Positions 17,891-26,587 of a DNA stretch of 64,000 bases are shown in pieces. Numbering within the stretch: the stretch's first letter is position 1; every line of letters starts with the position of its first letter. The stretch is taken from positions 62,001 to 126,000 of the forward strand of contig JAVJVN010000013.1 of assembly GCA_040221055.1 (NCBI GenBank). Reading direction: 5' to 3'. The translations under genes were made by a program, and so were the position numbers. The notes below the pieces were generated by a model that was not told the origin of the DNA, did not search any database, and was given only the letters and a program-made list of their open reading frames with translations. This stretch comes from Rhodothermales bacterium (lineage in GTDB: Bacteria > Bacteroidota > Rhodothermia > Rhodothermales > UBA10348).

Positions 17891-19255
17891 TTATTTGGTA
17901 TACCAATTCTGGGCGGACGATACGTCCGGAACGCCCCAGTCGGCGCCGTTCCATCGGTTGAACCCGTCCATTTTCAGGGCCCAGAATCCGGTCGTCATAT
18001 CGCTCACGACAATGAGGCCATCGGCATTGCGTACGTCCACGCCCCAGGCGCCGTCGTAGGCATTCCACGTATAGGGGCTGCCCAATCGCTCCATGGCCGC
18101 CTGGCGGTCGTTGTGGATCCCGTTGAACGTATCGTAATAGGCCACCGTATACGGATTGGTCGGATCCATCATGTTGAAGACGCCAAGCCCCGTCTCGTAT
18201 CCGGAAACGAACACATATGGCCAGCGCACTTCGTGGTTGTGGGCAATGGACTTCCAGTCCGCGTGCCAGTAGCCGACCGCCTCATCAATGTTCTCCACCT
18301 CGCCTTCGAGGCCGGGACGGAGGTCGAAGATGCGAAGCGGCTGATACTGGAATTCGGTCTCGCCAATGGCAAAGTTGCCGTCAGGCGTCGGCGTGAAGGT
18401 GTGCCCCCACGATACGCCGGGGACATTCAGGATGGTGGTCAACAATTCCGGGTTTTCCAGGTCCGTGACATTGTAGACATAGTATCCACTGCCTCCACCG
18501 CCGTAGAACCGGTCCTGGCCCGTCTCCGGGTGGTATTGCACCATGAAGTCGTGGTAACCACGCGACCACATGTTCTCGGTCTGGGCTACCGGTACACGAC
18601 CCACCAGGAAGCGATTGTCGTCCCGGATGACCTCATCCATCTCGGATCCGTCCCCGTCCACGAATCGGCCCATATCAAAGACCTTGGCATGCTGCCCCGA
18701 CGTGGCAAACAGCATGGGCCGGCCGCTGGAGTGCTGGTACATGAAGATGTTGTGGAACCCGCCGGGGGTATCGGGTTGCCGCAGTCGGCCGACTTCGGTC
18801 ATTTGCTCCGGCAGGTTGGTCACGTCGAAAACAATGGCTCCCACGTCGGAATTGGGGCCACTTTGCTGGAACTGGACCGACTGGACGTAATAAGCGCGTC
18901 CGTTCCATGTGAAATAGCGCCCGTCCATGGCACCGCCCACGTGGAGGTCTTCGTCCTCAATGCGCCAGCGCTTGATGACTTTGGCGTTCGTCGGGTCCGA
19001 GAGATCAATCACATCGAAGCCGATCTCGGCCACGCGGCGGGCTACATAGGCATAGGGACGGGACGGATCCTGTTCGATTTCCACATCCGAGACCGAACCG
19101 GGCGCTCCCAACGGGATGTGCGACAGGACCTGCATGTTGGGAGAACCGCGCTCGCCGGGCGGCGGCGGGTGGGACGGCTGCTCGATGCCCTGGCGGGCGG
19201 TGGCCGGAGCCGCAAGGAGCAGCACCGGGAGCAGGAATACAGAAAGGCGCTTCAT
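17891..19255 (-). CDS. Secreted LVIVD-repeat beta-propeller protein, paralogue 2 of 4
   Basis: The start at 19255 (MKRLSVFLLPVLLLAAPATA) gives a signal peptide; the upstream gene's stop is two bases away. The product is 454 residues. It keeps the family landmarks GSPNMQVLSHIPLGAPGS, FDVIDLSDPTNAKVIKRWRI, GGFHNIFMYQHSSGRP, YYVYNVTDLENPELLTTI and HNHEVRWPYVFVSGY, and ends FNRWNGADWGVPDVSSAQNW. It lacks the KWDEESKEGTR tail of paralogues 3 and 4, so it is the more distant sister. A proline-rich patch (SHPPPPGERG) precedes the first strand of the mature protein. Confidence 0.87.
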   Translation of the reverse strand: MKRLSVFLLPVLLLAAPATARQGIEQPSHPPPPGERGSPNMQVLSHIPLGAPGSVSDVEIEQDPSRPYAYVARRVAEIGFDVIDLSDPTNAKVIKRWRIEDEDLHVGGAMDGRYFTWNGRAYYVQSVQFQQSGPNSDVGAIVFDVTNLPEQMTEVGRLRQPDTPGGFHNIFMYQHSSGRPMLFATSGQHAKVFDMGRFVDGDGSEMDEVIRDDNRFLVGRVPVAQTENMWSRGYHDFMVQYHPETGQDRFYGGGGSGYYVYNVTDLENPELLTTILNVPGVSWGHTFTPTPDGNFAIGETEFQYQPLRIFDLRPGLEGEVENIDEAVGYWHADWKSIAHNHEVRWPYVFVSGYETGLGVFNMMDPTNPYTVAYYDTFNGIHNDRQAAMERLGSPYTWNAYDGAWGVDVRNADGLIVVSDMTTGFWALKMDGFNRWNGADWGVPDVSSAQNWYTK

Positions 19256-19257
19256 GT

Positions 19258-20451
19258 TTACCATCGCGATTGTCCGACAGGTCCGTTTTCCCAATCCTGG
19301 ACATGGCCCACGTTGGGCAGCCCCCAACCACGACCGTCCCAACCCTGGAATCCCTCCATGCGGATGAGATACAGGCCGCTATGGGCATCTGCGACGGCTA
19401 TCAATCCGTCGTGGTTGCGTACATCCACATCCCGGGCACCGTTGTACGGTTCTCCGGGCTTCGATACGGGGCCGTCCCAGGTCCGGAAGAAACCTTCCGT
19501 ATAGGGTTCAAAGGCATTGCGCATGTTGACGACGTGGAGTCCGTCGTCCTGGGCAGCCACGAAAAAGAAAGGCCACCGCACGGTTTGGCGTTCGGCGTGA
19601 TGGCGCCAATCCGCCGTCCAGGCCCCGACCGGGGTGCGCACCTGCGAAATCGTACCGTCCAGCACCGGTCGGATATCGTATATCCGGACGGGGGCGGTCC
19701 GGTAGTTGGCCGTCGTGACGAGATGTGTCCCATCGGGCGTCGCGGAAATGGACGTGCCCAGTTGGACTGCCGCATCATTCACGAGGGCCATCGTTTCCCC
19801 CGTCGCAAGGTCCAGGACGGCGTATCCGCCCCGGCCGGCAATGTATACGCGCTCGGTTTCGGACCCGTCGTGCCAGGCCACGAAGACATCCCTGATTTCA
19901 CCCGGAACGGCGTCCGGAAGGGACAGTACCCGGGCGTCCGGGCGGGATCCGCTGACCAGGTTGGAAAGGTCATGGACGGCAACCCCGTTACCGGCGACGA
20001 ACAGCAAGCGGCGACCATCCGCAGCCCGATATGCAAACAGGGCGCGTCCGGCGGCCTCCGATCCCAGGTTCCGGACATCTTCCGGATTTGCCGGGTCCGT
20101 GACGTCCCAGACCCGGAGTCCGCCACTGCCGACAGCGGCGGCGAAAACGCGATTTTCCACCGGAAACGTGGCCAGGTCGGCCCAGTCCCCGGAATCCAGC
20201 CGGACACTGGACAAGCGCTCACCGCCATCGGTGGATACGACATGGAAACCCGACGCGCCGATGGCGTACGCAAACGGCCGGTCGGGATGCTGGTCCAGCA
20301 GGACCGCGTTCAGGGCGTTCTGTCCGCCCAATGCGACATTGGCCACCAATTCCATGTTGCGGCTCGCGCGCACCTGTGCCAGCGCGGTGGTGGCCAGGAA
20401 AAAGAGCCCGAATCCGAACAGGATCGGACGGGACCACGAAGAGACTTTCAT
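19258..20451 (-). CDS. Secreted LVIVD-repeat beta-propeller protein, paralogue 1 of 4 (divergent)
   Basis: The start at 20451 gives MKVSSWSRPILFGFGLFFLA, a signal peptide ending at TTALAQ; the open frame upstream to 20823 overlaps another gene and is not used. The product is 397 residues, the shortest of the four. It shares RNMELVANVALGG at the N-terminus, GLRVWDVTDPANPEDVRNLG, a degenerate RWPFFFVAAQDDGLHVVNM block and DVDVRNHDGLIAVADAHSGL with IRMEGFQGWDGRGWG. The His-containing blocks of the other three (GGFHNIF, HNHEVRW) are lost, so any ligand shared by them is probably not bound here. It is the first gene of the LVIVD run; 28 bases separate it from the gene upstream. Confidence 0.85.
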   Translation of the reverse strand: MKVSSWSRPILFGFGLFFLATTALAQVRASRNMELVANVALGGQNALNAVLLDQHPDRPFAYAIGASGFHVVSTDGGERLSSVRLDSGDWADLATFPVENRVFAAAVGSGGLRVWDVTDPANPEDVRNLGSEAAGRALFAYRAADGRRLLFVAGNGVAVHDLSNLVSGSRPDARVLSLPDAVPGEIRDVFVAWHDGSETERVYIAGRGGYAVLDLATGETMALVNDAAVQLGTSISATPDGTHLVTTANYRTAPVRIYDIRPVLDGTISQVRTPVGAWTADWRHHAERQTVRWPFFFVAAQDDGLHVVNMRNAFEPYTEGFFRTWDGPVSKPGEPYNGARDVDVRNHDGLIAVADAHSGLYLIRMEGFQGWDGRGWGLPNVGHVQDWENGPVGQSRW

Positions 20452-20479
20452 GCGACGCAGGGTTGACTGGGCCTTCAGG

Positions 20480-21436
20480 TTAAGAAACCGGGTCTCCAGA
20501 TGCAACGGACGCGACGGCGTCCAGCAACGCGGTGTAGCTGTCGAGGAGCCGGTTCCGCAGGGGGGCGGCTCGGCGGTGGAAGGCACGCTGGAGGCCGGCA
20601 TATTCGGCCCGGCCCTCGTCCAACTCGACACGGATGGGCACCAATCCTTGCTCCGAGAGGTTGTACGGGCTGGCCCGCATGTCGACTTCCCGGATGTCGA
20701 AGGCCAGTTCCAGGGCATCCAGGATGAGATCCGAGCCCACCCACGGAGCGCGCTTGAAAGCCCACCGGTAGAGGTCCATATTGACATGCAGGCAACCTGG
20801 CTGATCCCTTTCCAGCATGTCATCCACCGAGAGGGCCGACCGGTTGAGGGGGGTCGCTGCGGGTGTGAAAAAACGGAAGGCGTCGTAATGGGTGCAGCAC
20901 AAGGGCCCGCGTTCCACGACGTCGGCGATTTCGTCGGGGGTCAGTCGGAGGGGCACGTGATCGTGCCGCACATCGGCGGTCCGGTAGACCATGGCCCACT
21001 CATGGAGACCCGCGCAGCCGAACAAGGGAAGCCGTCCCTGCGTCCGTTCCAGCACGTCACGGATGAACCGGGTGCCTGGCAGGTGGCGCATCGGAAACGC
21101 CTCGGCGTCCAGATGGGTGACACCATCTCCGGAGCGGCGGGCCAGCGTGGCGTCCAGGACATCGGCGGGCGCATCCTCCAGACCCCATCCGAAACCCGGT
21201 GACCAGCGCGCCAGGGCGGAGGGACGAAAGCGATAGTACTCGAACAGGAAATCCGCCACGGGATCCTTCTCGTGTCGGGACCTCCGCTCCACGTGTCGGC
21301 CGATGAGTCGGTCCACCCGCTCCGCATGGGCATTGCGGGCTTCGGTCCACTCGGCGCGGGACAGGACGGTATGGACGTACACGGGCAAGGGCATGATGGA
21401 CCCGTACGCGGATGTGCGGTGGACGTTCGACGGCAT
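20480..21436 (-). CDS. Conserved protein often auto-named 3-methyladenine DNA glycosylase (function doubtful)
   Basis: The product is up to 318 residues; an internal ATG at 21394 (MPLPVYVHTVLSRAEW) is an equally good start. It is soluble with no signal peptide. Landmarks are RHEKDPVADFLFEYYRFRP, WSPGFGWGLEDAP, LPLFGCAGLHEWAMVYR, GPLCCTHYDAFRFF and CLHVNMDLYRWAFK. I recognise this as a conserved actinobacterial/Bacteroidota family that databases sometimes label 3-methyladenine DNA glycosylase; none of the HhH or AAG motifs of known glycosylases is visible, so the label should not be trusted. The many conserved His, Cys, Asp and Trp residues suggest an enzyme. It is divergent from the zinc-ribbon/roxA pair. 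Confidence 0.75.
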   Translation of the reverse strand: MPSNVHRTSAYGSIMPLPVYVHTVLSRAEWTEARNAHAERVDRLIGRHVERRSRHEKDPVADFLFEYYRFRPSALARWSPGFGWGLEDAPADVLDATLARRSGDGVTHLDAEAFPMRHLPGTRFIRDVLERTQGRLPLFGCAGLHEWAMVYRTADVRHDHVPLRLTPDEIADVVERGPLCCTHYDAFRFFTPAATPLNRSALSVDDMLERDQPGCLHVNMDLYRWAFKRAPWVGSDLILDALELAFDIREVDMRASPYNLSEQGLVPIRVELDEGRAEYAGLQRAFHRRAAPLRNRLLDSYTALLDAVASVASGDPVS

Positions 21437-21501
21437 GTGGCGCGTCCGTACATTGAGACGTGCCGGTCACGCGGCCCTCTCGAACCAGCCCGCCCCATTC
21501 C

Positions 21502-21693
21502 ATGCCCCATCTTGTCGATGTCGAACGCGAGTGCCCGTCCTGCGGCCTGGACGTGCCTGAAAACGCGGAAACCTGCCCGTACTGCCAGTACGAATTTCCG
21601 GAACTGTCCACCACCCGGAAAGGGATGGCCTGGCTGTTCGCACTCCTTCTGCTCCTTCCTGTCCTCTACATCCTGAACCGGTTGTTCTCATGA
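21502..21693 (+). CDS. Small zinc-ribbon membrane protein
   Basis: The product is 63 residues starting MPHLVDVERECPSCGLDV. It has a CxxC...CxxC zinc ribbon (ECPSCG, ETCPYCQYEF) followed by one C-terminal membrane helix (MAWLFALLLLLPVLYIL). The start was chosen because the longer frame (from 21460) adds only a Pro/Arg/Ser-rich, non-conserved-looking piece. The stop overlaps the roxA start by four bases (ATGA), implying translational coupling. Zinc ribbons with a single membrane helix are common small proteins of unknown function. Confidence 0.8.
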   Translation: MPHLVDVERECPSCGLDVPENAETCPYCQYEFPELSTTRKGMAWLFALLLLLPVLYILNRLFS

Positions 21694-22832
21694 CCTCATC
21701 CTTCCTGGGCGGGATGACCCCCGACGCGTTCCTCTCCGAATACTGGCAAAAGAAGCCTCTCCTGGTGCGCCAGGCGGTACCCGGATTCATCTCCCCGGTG
21801 TCTCCCGACGCCTTTCTGGACCTGGCAACGCGACCCGATGCCGCAACGCGGCTCATCGTGGAAGAGGGGGGTGCGTATCCCTGGGAACTGATGGAAGGCC
21901 CCTTCGACCCGGACGAGTTGGATCCGGTGCCGGGAGACGTGTGGTCCATGCTCATCCAGGAGATGGACAGGATGGACCCGGCCGTGCATGCGCTCTGGAA
22001 GCATGTGTCCTTCCTCCCCAACTGGCGCCTGGATGACATCATGGTCAGCCTGGCGTCTCCGGGAGGTGGCGTGGGAGCCCACATTGACAACTACGATGTC
22101 TTCCTGTTGCAGGGACACGGCCGCCGGCGATGGCAGATCGGGCTCTCGCCTGTGGATGAGGAGGTCCTCATTCCCGACCTGGACGTATCCATCCTGGCCG
22201 ATTTCACGGCCGATGCCGAATGGGTCCTGGAACCGGGCGACATGCTCTATCTGCCCCCCCGGTTCGCCCACTACGGCGTGGCCCTGGACACCTGCATGAC
22301 GTTCTCCTTCGGGTGCCGCGCGCCCTCGGCGGTGGAGCTCACCGGAGCGCTCCTGGAACAGGCCATGACCGGGCTGGACCCGGATCGGCGCTATGGCGAT
22401 CCCGACCTGAAGGCGGCCACCGTCCCGGGTGTTCTGGATGATGCGCCGCTCGCGTTTGCCCGGGGACTGCTGGCGGAAGTGGCCGCCGAGGCCGACCGGA
22501 CGCTCGGCATGGTGCTTACCGAGCCCCGCCGATACGCCGAGCTGGACGCGGGTCCCGAACTGACGCCGGACGAACTGCAAGCACGGTTGGCGGGCGGTGA
22601 GCGGCTCCACGGGTTGGCGCCGTACCAGGTGCTGCATCGACTCGCGCCGGGCGGTGACGTGCTCCGCCTGTTCGTCCGGGGGGAGTGCCTGGAACTGGAT
22701 GCGTCCTTCGAGCCGTTTGCGCGGGCCCTGTGCTCCGTGGAGGGAGCGGGCGCCGAGGACGTGCAGGACGATCCCGTCCTGCTGGACCTGCTGGTCGAGT
22801 TGGTGGCCGAGCACCTGCTGCTTCTGCGCTGA
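21690..22832 (+). CDS. roxA: RoxA/YcfD-like JmjC ribosomal oxygenase
   Basis: The product is 380 residues. It is a JmjC-cupin Fe(II)/2-oxoglutarate oxygenase; the E. coli relative YcfD hydroxylates Arg81 of ribosomal protein L16. The N-terminus matches the family (FLSEYWQKKPLLVRQAVPG). The iron ligands are His and Asp in GAHIDNYDVFLLQ (residues about 130-133) and the distal His in PPRFAHYGVAL (about 193). The C-terminal dimerisation and winged-helix region is present (to HLLLLR), so the length is close to full. It is coupled to the small zinc-ribbon gene by an ATGA overlap and followed by a strong terminator hairpin. Confidence 0.88.
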   Translation: MTSSFLGGMTPDAFLSEYWQKKPLLVRQAVPGFISPVSPDAFLDLATRPDAATRLIVEEGGAYPWELMEGPFDPDELDPVPGDVWSMLIQEMDRMDPAVHALWKHVSFLPNWRLDDIMVSLASPGGGVGAHIDNYDVFLLQGHGRRRWQIGLSPVDEEVLIPDLDVSILADFTADAEWVLEPGDMLYLPPRFAHYGVALDTCMTFSFGCRAPSAVELTGALLEQAMTGLDPDRRYGDPDLKAATVPGVLDDAPLAFARGLLAEVAAEADRTLGMVLTEPRRYAELDAGPELTPDELQARLAGGERLHGLAPYQVLHRLAPGGDVLRLFVRGECLELDASFEPFARALCSVEGAGAEDVQDDPVLLDLLVELVAEHLLLLR

Positions 22833-22855
22833 GCAATTCCACGCCGAGCAGGCCC

Positions 22856-22894
22856 AAAAAAGAAGAGGGGGGCGGCCTTGCGGCCGCCCCCCTC
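22856..22894 (-). terminator. Intrinsic terminator for the OmpA-like gene
   Basis: A perfect 13-bp stem (GAGGGGGGCGGCC at 22865-22877 with 22882-22894) closes a four-base loop, TTGC on the plus strand. On the minus strand it follows the stop at 22928 and is followed by TTCTTTTTT. It also sits 33 bases after the convergent roxA stop and could slow transcription from that side, though the plus-strand exit has no T run. Confidence 0.88.
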
Positions 22895-22927
22895 ATTCGA
22901 AACGTCAATCAGGACCGATCGGTGGTT

Positions 22928-24463
22928 CTACCGAACCGGGATCGTGTCCACGCGGCGGTACTGGTTGGCACCTTCCTTCTTGCTCGTACCCGAGGCGCGG
23001 CCCATGGCCTGCGTCACGATACGGCTGGCAGCCACACCATTGTCCACGTAGAACTGCTCGACGGCCCGGGCCCGGTCTTCCGACAACTCGGACGGACGGC
23101 GCTCGCCAGGAGCGGCCCAGCCTTCGAGGCGGACATTCAGGTTCGGGCACTCAAGCAGGATCTGCAGGTTTTCCTGCAGCGCAGCGCGGGCTTCATCGGT
23201 GAGGACCGAGGAGTTCTGCGCGAAGAACGCCGAGTTCATTTCCGTGATTTCGCGGCAAATGGCGGCTTCGAACGGAACGACCGTGATGGTCATGGTGCGG
23301 CGGACGACGCCGGCGCAATTTTCCACTTCCAACGTCACGGTATACGTACCGGCCCGGTCATACGTGTGCATGGCCATGGCACCGGTGCCGGTGTTGCCGT
23401 CGCCGAAGTTCCAGCGGTATTCCGTGGCTTCAGAGCCGGACACACTGGCCGTGAAATGGACCTCGGTCTGCGTGTCGGGGCTCATGTTCGATGCCCGCAT
23501 GGCCGTGATCTGGGCCGGGACACAGGGATCGAGCACGGTCACGTTGCATTCCTTGACGGAGCGACCCTTGCCTGCACCGTTCGTGGCCGTGAGGCCGACC
23601 GTATAACTGCCGGCACGGTTGAACGTGTGCGTAACCGTCGGGCCTTCAGCACTCGTACCATCGCCGAAGTGCCACATGTATTCAACCGGCTGCGTGGCGT
23701 TCTCGTTGATGTTGCCGGTGAACGTCATGGGCGTTCCGGCATCGAATGCGTCGGCCGGGCAGATGACATCGGTTACTTCAACCGGGACGAAGCCCTTCAG
23801 GTTGATGTTCAATCCAAGCGTGTTGGCGCCGAGGAAGTCGAATGACGTGAAACCGTTGTTGTCGCGGCCGTCTGCGACATCGTCTGGTGTCATGGCATCG
23901 ACACCCGTCTGCAGGAAGAACGACGTGCGCTCGCTGATGAAGAAATCCAGTCCGAAGCCGGCCGAGAGGCCGTACCCGATCTCGGATTGCGTCGTACAGG
24001 CACCCGCGACGTTGTTGGCACAGCCTACGCTGAACACGGTGGTTTCGCCACCGCCGACGTTCAGGCCGCCATACAGATACGGAGCGATCTTGCCGCTGGT
24101 GAGCAACTTGCGACCCAGCAGGCTCACGCCCCAACGGGTATTGGAGTGATCATCCACCACCGTGCCGGGCTGGAAGACCGTGATGTTGGAATAGTTACCG
24201 TAGCGGAAGGCCAGGCCGAGGCTGTAGGTCGGGGAGAACTTCCAGCCAATCTCGGCACCGGCGTTCCACGGGAATTCGTCGAACAGCTCCCCGTTGAAGT
24301 TGAAGGGGGATTTTTCGCTGTCACCGAAATAGTAGGACTGCCCCACATGCGGGCGGAAGTAAATGGTTTTTTCGCCGCGCTCGGATTGAGCCTGGGCGGT
24401 CGCAGGCCATAACATGGCGAACGACAACAGGAGCAATGCTGTGGCTTTGTAACAGAGTTTCAT
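22928..24463 (-). CDS. OmpA-family outer membrane protein with two PKD domains
   Basis: The product is 511 residues; the start at 24463 is fixed by a perfect AGGAGGT seven bases upstream. A signal peptide (KATALLLLSFAMLWPATAQA) is followed by a beta-barrel of about 180 residues (FRPHVGQSYYFGDSEKSPF to FFLQTGVDAM). Then come two PKD/Ig-like domains (PVEYMWHFGDGTSAEG, TEYRWNFGDGNTGTG). The C-terminal OmpA peptidoglycan-binding domain has NSSVLTDEARAALQENLQIL and LSEDRARAVEQFYVDNGV. It links the outer membrane to the cell wall. The strong SD and strong terminator suggest high, single-gene expression. Confidence 0.9.
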   Translation of the reverse strand: MKLCYKATALLLLSFAMLWPATAQAQSERGEKTIYFRPHVGQSYYFGDSEKSPFNFNGELFDEFPWNAGAEIGWKFSPTYSLGLAFRYGNYSNITVFQPGTVVDDHSNTRWGVSLLGRKLLTSGKIAPYLYGGLNVGGGETTVFSVGCANNVAGACTTQSEIGYGLSAGFGLDFFISERTSFFLQTGVDAMTPDDVADGRDNNGFTSFDFLGANTLGLNINLKGFVPVEVTDVICPADAFDAGTPMTFTGNINENATQPVEYMWHFGDGTSAEGPTVTHTFNRAGSYTVGLTATNGAGKGRSVKECNVTVLDPCVPAQITAMRASNMSPDTQTEVHFTASVSGSEATEYRWNFGDGNTGTGAMAMHTYDRAGTYTVTLEVENCAGVVRRTMTITVVPFEAAICREITEMNSAFFAQNSSVLTDEARAALQENLQILLECPNLNVRLEGWAAPGERRPSELSEDRARAVEQFYVDNGVAASRIVTQAMGRASGTSKKEGANQYRRVDTIPVR

Positions 24464-24470
24464 AAAGTTG

Positions 24471-24477
24471 ACCTCCT
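24471..24477 (-). promoter_or_regulatory. Strong Shine-Dalgarno of the OmpA-like gene
   Basis: AGGAGGT on the minus strand lies seven bases before the ATG at 24463. It is the only full-consensus site I noticed in the window, where many starts lack any SD. Confidence 0.85.
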
Positions 24478-24521
24478 GGTCAGCTTGGCGGGAACGGGTG
24501 ATGTCCATGATAGAAAAGGAG

Positions 24522-25796
24522 TTACCTATTCTCAACAGGAACGTACTTCCGAAGCGTATTTCCCGTGTAGATCTGTCGGGGGCGGTAAATACGCGTATCG
24601 GGATCCTTCTTCATTTCGACCCACTGGGCGATCCAGCCGGGCAGTCTGCCAAGGGCAAACATGACTGTGAACATGTTCGTAGGAATCCCCATGGCCCTGT
24701 AAATGATTCCGGAATAGAAGTCAACGTTCGGATACAACTTCCGTTCGACAAAAAAGTCATCCTCAAGTGCAATTCGCTCAAGATTCTTGGCGATGTCCAG
24801 CAAGGGGTCATCCACGCCCAATTGCGAAAGCACTTCATCGGCCTTCTTCTTGATGACGCGGGCACGCGGATCGAAATTCTTGTACACCCGGTGTCCGAAG
24901 CCCATCAGGCGGAAATCAGAATTCCGGTCCTTGGCCATGTCCACGTATTTCTCAATGTTGCGGCCGTCGTCCTCAATCCGCTGCAGCATGTCGATCACGG
25001 CCTGGTTGGCCCCTCCATGCAGAGGACCGGACAAGGCCTGGATTCCGGCTGAAATGGACGAGAACAGGTCAGCGCCCGAACTTCCGACCATCCGGACCGT
25101 GGACGTCGAGCAATTCTGTTCGTGGTCCGCATGCAGGATGAGCAGCATGTCGAGGGTCCGTTCAAGCAACGGGTCGACCTCATACTCCTCCGCTGGAACG
25201 GCGAACATCATATGCAGGAAATCCCCGGCATAGGAATGGTCATTCCTTGGATAAACATAGGGCTGGCCAATCGACTTCTTGTAAGCAAATGCCGCAATGG
25301 TGTTGAGCTTGGCGACCAGCCGGATGATGTTCAGGTCGAGGTCCTCGTTTGCATCCGAATTCGGATAGTATGCGGCCAACGATGCCACGATGGTGCTCAA
25401 CACGCTCATGGGCGGCGCGCTCGGCGGATAGCCCTCGAAGAACTTCTTCATGTCCTCGTGCAGCAGGCTGTGCCGCCGAAGCTGATGACGGAAGCTCTCG
25501 TGCTGTTCGGCCGTGGGCAGATCGCCGTACAGGAGCAGGTACGCCACCTCGGTGAAGGTCGATTTCTCGGCCAACTCCTCAATGGAATAGCCGCGGTAAC
25601 GCAGGATTCCCTTCTCCCCGTCAATGAAGGTGATGGCGCTTTCGCACGATCCCGTATTGGCAAAACCGGGGTCCATCGTAATGACGCCGGTGGACGGACG
25701 CAGGGATTTGATGCCGATGGCGACTTCGTTTTCCGTACCGACCGATACGGGAAGTTCAATTTCCTGGTCCTGAACGTGTAGTTTGGCAGTTTCCAT
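24522..25796 (-). CDS. gltA: Type II citrate synthase
   Basis: The start at 25796 gives METAKLHVQDQEIELPVSVG and a 424-residue product, the usual length for the type II enzyme. It condenses acetyl-CoA and oxaloacetate to citrate in the TCA cycle. The active-site segments are visible: ILHADHEQNCSTSTVR, GPLHGGANQAVIDML (catalytic His) and FGHRVYKNFDPRARVIKK, with the catalytic Asp in a later segment (DFYSGIIYRAMGIP). The C-terminus (MKKDPDTRIYRPRQIYTG) matches the family end. A 20-base palindrome lies right before the start and could be an operator. The gene is divergent from the UDG-superfamily gene. Confidence 0.95.
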   Translation of the reverse strand: METAKLHVQDQEIELPVSVGTENEVAIGIKSLRPSTGVITMDPGFANTGSCESAITFIDGEKGILRYRGYSIEELAEKSTFTEVAYLLLYGDLPTAEQHESFRHQLRRHSLLHEDMKKFFEGYPPSAPPMSVLSTIVASLAAYYPNSDANEDLDLNIIRLVAKLNTIAAFAYKKSIGQPYVYPRNDHSYAGDFLHMMFAVPAEEYEVDPLLERTLDMLLILHADHEQNCSTSTVRMVGSSGADLFSSISAGIQALSGPLHGGANQAVIDMLQRIEDDGRNIEKYVDMAKDRNSDFRLMGFGHRVYKNFDPRARVIKKKADEVLSQLGVDDPLLDIAKNLERIALEDDFFVERKLYPNVDFYSGIIYRAMGIPTNMFTVMFALGRLPGWIAQWVEMKKDPDTRIYRPRQIYTGNTLRKYVPVENR

Positions 25797-25797
25797 A

Positions 25798-25817
25798 ATG
25801 ATTGTATATGCAATCAT
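25798..25817 (-). promoter_or_regulatory. 20-base palindrome directly upstream of gltA
   Basis: ATGATTG and CAATCAT form perfect 7-base arms around a 6-base centre, TATATG on the plus strand. The element ends one base before the gltA ATG, so it would lie in the mRNA leader. It may be an operator half-overlapping the translation start, or a small leader hairpin. A TTGACA-like box lies further upstream at 25859-25864 without a convincing -10 partner. Confidence 0.4.
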
Positions 25818-25933
25818 GGGCAGATTATGATCAAGCGCAATGTAGGATAACTGTACACTGTCAACTTGGAATCCGCCCCGGAATCGACCGTCTATAAGGA
25901 AAATTCGTTGATCCTGCCCACGATCCTGACACA

Positions 25934-26587
25934 ATGGACGCGACATCGCTCACCGAACGCCTGAAGGCGCTCCTGTATACCGACGACCCGGGTCCAGGTC
26001 TGTTCAATCCGTACGCTTCCTACGATGCGGAACGGGACCTTCCGGATGCCGTCGCCATCCGGCGCAGCAACCTGGAGCGCTACATTACCGAGCGTAGTCA
26101 GACGCCGTCGGTCGTCCTGCTGGCCGAGGCTCCGGGGCCCTGGGGATGCCGGTTCTCGGGCGTCCCTATCACCAGCGAGGCCCAACTTGTTGATCCGGAA
26201 TTTCCCATTCACGGCCGGCAATCCAGCCGGATGGGCGAGCCGCTCCCGGAGTACAGCGCAGGCATCTACTGGCGCATCCTGGAGCCCTGGCACCATTCGG
26301 TGTTCACCTGGAACGCCGTTCCGTATCATCCCTTCAAGGAGGGTGCGCCCATGAGTATCCGCACGCCCCGCGTTGCGGAGATCAAGCGATTCCTGCCGGT
26401 GGTCCGTGCGGTACTGGACGCCGTGGGACCGTGTCGGGTCGTGGCCGTGGGGCGCAAGGCGGAGCGGGCGCTGGCGGAGTTGGACGTGGACTGCACGTAT
26501 GTGCGTCATCCGTCCCAGGGTGGCGCAACGTTGTTTGAAGAGGGCATTCGTTCACTATTCCTGGAGATGCATGACGATGACCGATGA
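25934..26587 (+). CDS. Uracil-DNA glycosylase superfamily protein
   Basis: The product is 217 residues, cytosolic. It has the superfamily motif 1 in the form LLAEAPGPWGCRFSGVPITS and a late HPS motif (VRHPSQGGATLF), the usual places for the water-activating and DNA-intercalating loops. In motif 1 the residue after GPWG is Cys, unlike family 1 or 4 enzymes, so the base specificity is uncertain. No Fe-S Cys cluster is present, which excludes families 4 and 5. Its 3' end overlaps the start of rarA by 11 bases, so the two genome-maintenance genes are probably coupled. Confidence 0.8.
   Translation: MDATSLTERLKALLYTDDPGPGLFNPYASYDAERDLPDAVAIRRSNLERYITERSQTPSVVLLAEAPGPWGCRFSGVPITSEAQLVDPEFPIHGRQSSRMGEPLPEYSAGIYWRILEPWHHSVFTWNAVPYHPFKEGAPMSIRTPRVAEIKRFLPVVRAVLDAVGPCRVVAVGRKAERALAELDVDCTYVRHPSQGGATLFEEGIRSLFLEMHDDDR

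Larger units (their letters stand above)
15155..20451 (-). repeat. Tandem array of four LVIVD paralogues
   Basis: Four genes of the same family lie head to tail with gaps of 2-31 bases. The 3' ends at 15155-15280 and 16522-16650 are very similar at DNA level, including the stretch encoding the last 50 codons. The first gene is most diverged. This is a local gene-family expansion. Confidence 0.85.
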
